From contig CAMLPA010000236.1 of assembly GCA_946481605.1 (NCBI GenBank), forward strand, positions 1 through 5,745: a stretch of 5,745 nt of DNA. Reading direction: 5' to 3'. Every line of letters begins with the position of its first letter. Position 1 is the stretch's first letter. The notes under the pieces are model-generated. The model did no database searches. It saw nothing but the letters and a program-made list of their open reading frames with translations, and was not told where the DNA came from. The stretch is from an uncultured Flavihumibacter sp. (GTDB lineage Bacteria > Bacteroidota > Bacteroidia > Chitinophagales > Chitinophagaceae). Made by a program: the position numbers and the translations under genes. Below are positions 5,125 through 5,745 of this stretch, in pieces.

Positions 5125-5709
5125 ATGGCGAAAGCGAAAGCAAAACCAGCCAAGAAGGCTGCGCCCAAAAAGGCAGTAAAAAAGGCCGCACCCAAGAAAG
5201 CAGCGGCAAAAAAAGCGGCTCCTAAAAAAGCAGTAAAGAAAGCAGCACCTAAGAAGGTTGCTAAAAAAGTTGCCCCCAAAAAAGCTGTGAAAAAGGCGGT
5301 ACCAAAGAAAGCAGCGAAAAAGGCAGCTCCGAAAAAAGTGGCCAAAAAAGCGGCGCCTAAAAAGGCTGTTAAGAAAACCACTGCGGTGAAAAAAGCCGTA
5401 AAAAAGGCAGCGCCCAAAAAAGCAGCACCGAAAAAAGTAGCGAAAAAGGCTGCGCCAAAGAAAGCGGTAGCGCCTAAGAAGGCTGCACCGAAAAAAGCAG
5501 CAGCAAAAAAAGCAGCGGCTCCCAAGAAGGCAGCGGTGAAAAAAGCGATGCCTAAAAAGGCAGCGCCAAAACCAAAGGCTAAAAAAGCCCCCGCTCCTGT
5601 TGAAGAGCAAACACCTGTAATGCCTGTTGAAGCGCCTGCAGCAGAACCTGCTCCGGCACCAGCGCCAGCAACAAACGACGATATAACGCCTACCACCCTG
5701 TTTGAATAG
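5125..5709 (+). CDS. Histone H1-like / AlgP-like Lys-Ala-Pro repeat protein, probable nucleoid protein
   Basis: The 194-residue product is almost wholly low-complexity. Residues 12-84 are eight near-perfect copies of a 9-10 residue unit, (A/V)(A/V)PKK(A/V)(A/V)KK, and looser copies continue to about residue 155. The C-terminal 35-40 residues change character: they are Pro/Ala-rich with acidic residues (VEEQ, VEA, AAEP, TNDD) and end in TPTTLFE. There is no globular domain, membrane segment or catalytic motif. The composition matches the C-terminal tails of eukaryotic histone H1 and the bacterial H1-like proteins (Pseudomonas AlgP, Bordetella BpH1, chlamydial Hc2), which bind and compact DNA non-specifically through lysines. 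That function is inferred from composition. The start is the only ATG that gives the basic MAKAKAKPAKK N-terminus, and the TAG stop is at 5707-5709. It is transcribed divergently from rplK. Long A runs from AAA lysine codons are striking and may affect translation. Confidence 0.88.
   Translation: MAKAKAKPAKKAAPKKAVKKAAPKKAAAKKAAPKKAVKKAAPKKVAKKVAPKKAVKKAVPKKAAKKAAPKKVAKKAAPKKAVKKTTAVKKAVKKAAPKKAAPKKVAKKAAPKKAVAPKKAAPKKAAAKKAAAPKKAAVKKAMPKKAAPKPKAKKAPAPVEEQTPVMPVEAPAAEPAPAPAPATNDDITPTTLFE
5158..5376 (+). repeat. In-gene tandem repeat of about 27 bases coding AAPKKAVKK-type units
   Basis: Seven 27-base units and one 30-base unit follow without gaps (codons 12-84). The protein units are nearly identical, but the codons vary (GCA/GCG/GCC/GCT and AAA/AAG), so the array is old or selected at protein level rather than freshly expanded. 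A degenerate continuation runs to about 5590 with shortened units (AAPKK, AAVKK, AMPKK). Unit number may differ between strains through slippage or recombination. Confidence 0.85.
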
Positions 5710-5724
5710 AACGGGTGTTCATAA

Positions 5725-5745
5725 CAAAACAAAAGCCCCGCCAAA
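5725..5745 (+). terminator. Left arm of a probable terminator, cut by the window edge
   Basis: After the histone-like gene's stop the sequence runs into AACAAAAGCCCCGCC, an A-run followed by a GC block, which is the usual form of the 5' arm of a Rho-independent terminator (here expected to be closed by GGCGGGGC and T residues). The complementary arm is beyond the window, so the hairpin itself is not seen. Confidence 0.4.

Noticed and set aside
5101..5744. Long minus-strand frames opposite the lysine-rich gene (169 and 211 codons), rich in Phe/Ala/Gly or Phe/Arg/Cys
   Set aside because: They are mirror images of the low-complexity AAA/GCN repeat, whose complement has few stop codons. The products are implausible Phe-rich repeats, while the plus strand gives a recognised H1-like composition.
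1..5745. Mobile element, phage, defence system or CRISPR array
   Set aside because: No transposase, integrase, terminal repeats or spaced direct repeats were seen. The content is housekeeping translation, signal transduction and nucleoid genes.

Overview
The window looks like chromosomal DNA of a member of the Bacteroidota, most likely a Chitinophaga/Niastella-like lineage. This is inferred from the ribosomal protein sequences, from A-rich start regions in place of Shine-Dalgarno sequences, and from promoter-like TTTG / TAnnTTTG elements. No rRNA, tRNA, CRISPR array, insertion sequence or phage gene is visible.

Layout from left to right. Positions 1-77 (minus strand) hold the first 25 codons of a gene that leaves the window, possibly a GNAT-type acetyltransferase. 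Positions 88-357 (minus) encode an unrecognised 89-residue protein with one N-terminal membrane helix. Positions 427-2489 (minus) are a two-component system: an OmpR-type response regulator followed by a membrane histidine kinase, joined by a one-base TGATG stop/start overlap. A hairpin at 2570-2600 ends the next unit and separates it from the two-component system. Positions 2621-4829 (minus) are the ribosomal stalk operon rplK-rplA-rplJ-rplL (L11, L1, L10, L7/L12). A 295-base divergent intergenic region (4830-5124) carries the likely rplK promoter, its leader hairpin and A-tract palindromes. Positions 5125-5709 (plus) encode a Lys/Ala/Pro-repeat, histone H1-like DNA-binding protein. The last 20 bases look like the left arm of a terminator cut by the window edge.

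How the parts work together. L11, L1, L10 and L7/L12 build the GTPase-associated stalk and the L1 stalk of the 50S subunit. The order rplK-rplA-rplJ-rplL is the universal one, but within this window the operon is not flanked by nusG upstream or rpoB-rpoC downstream, the usual bacterial neighbours. Instead it stands alone, between a divergent nucleoid-protein gene and a terminator. The two-component system is a separate unit that merely lies downstream on the same strand, and its signal and targets cannot be told from the sequence.

I did not find a convincing new biological system. The points most worth a second look are the isolated ribosomal operon, its promoter and leader structures, the curved-DNA palindromes in the divergent region, the structured rplJ-rplL spacer, and the repeat-built histone-like protein.
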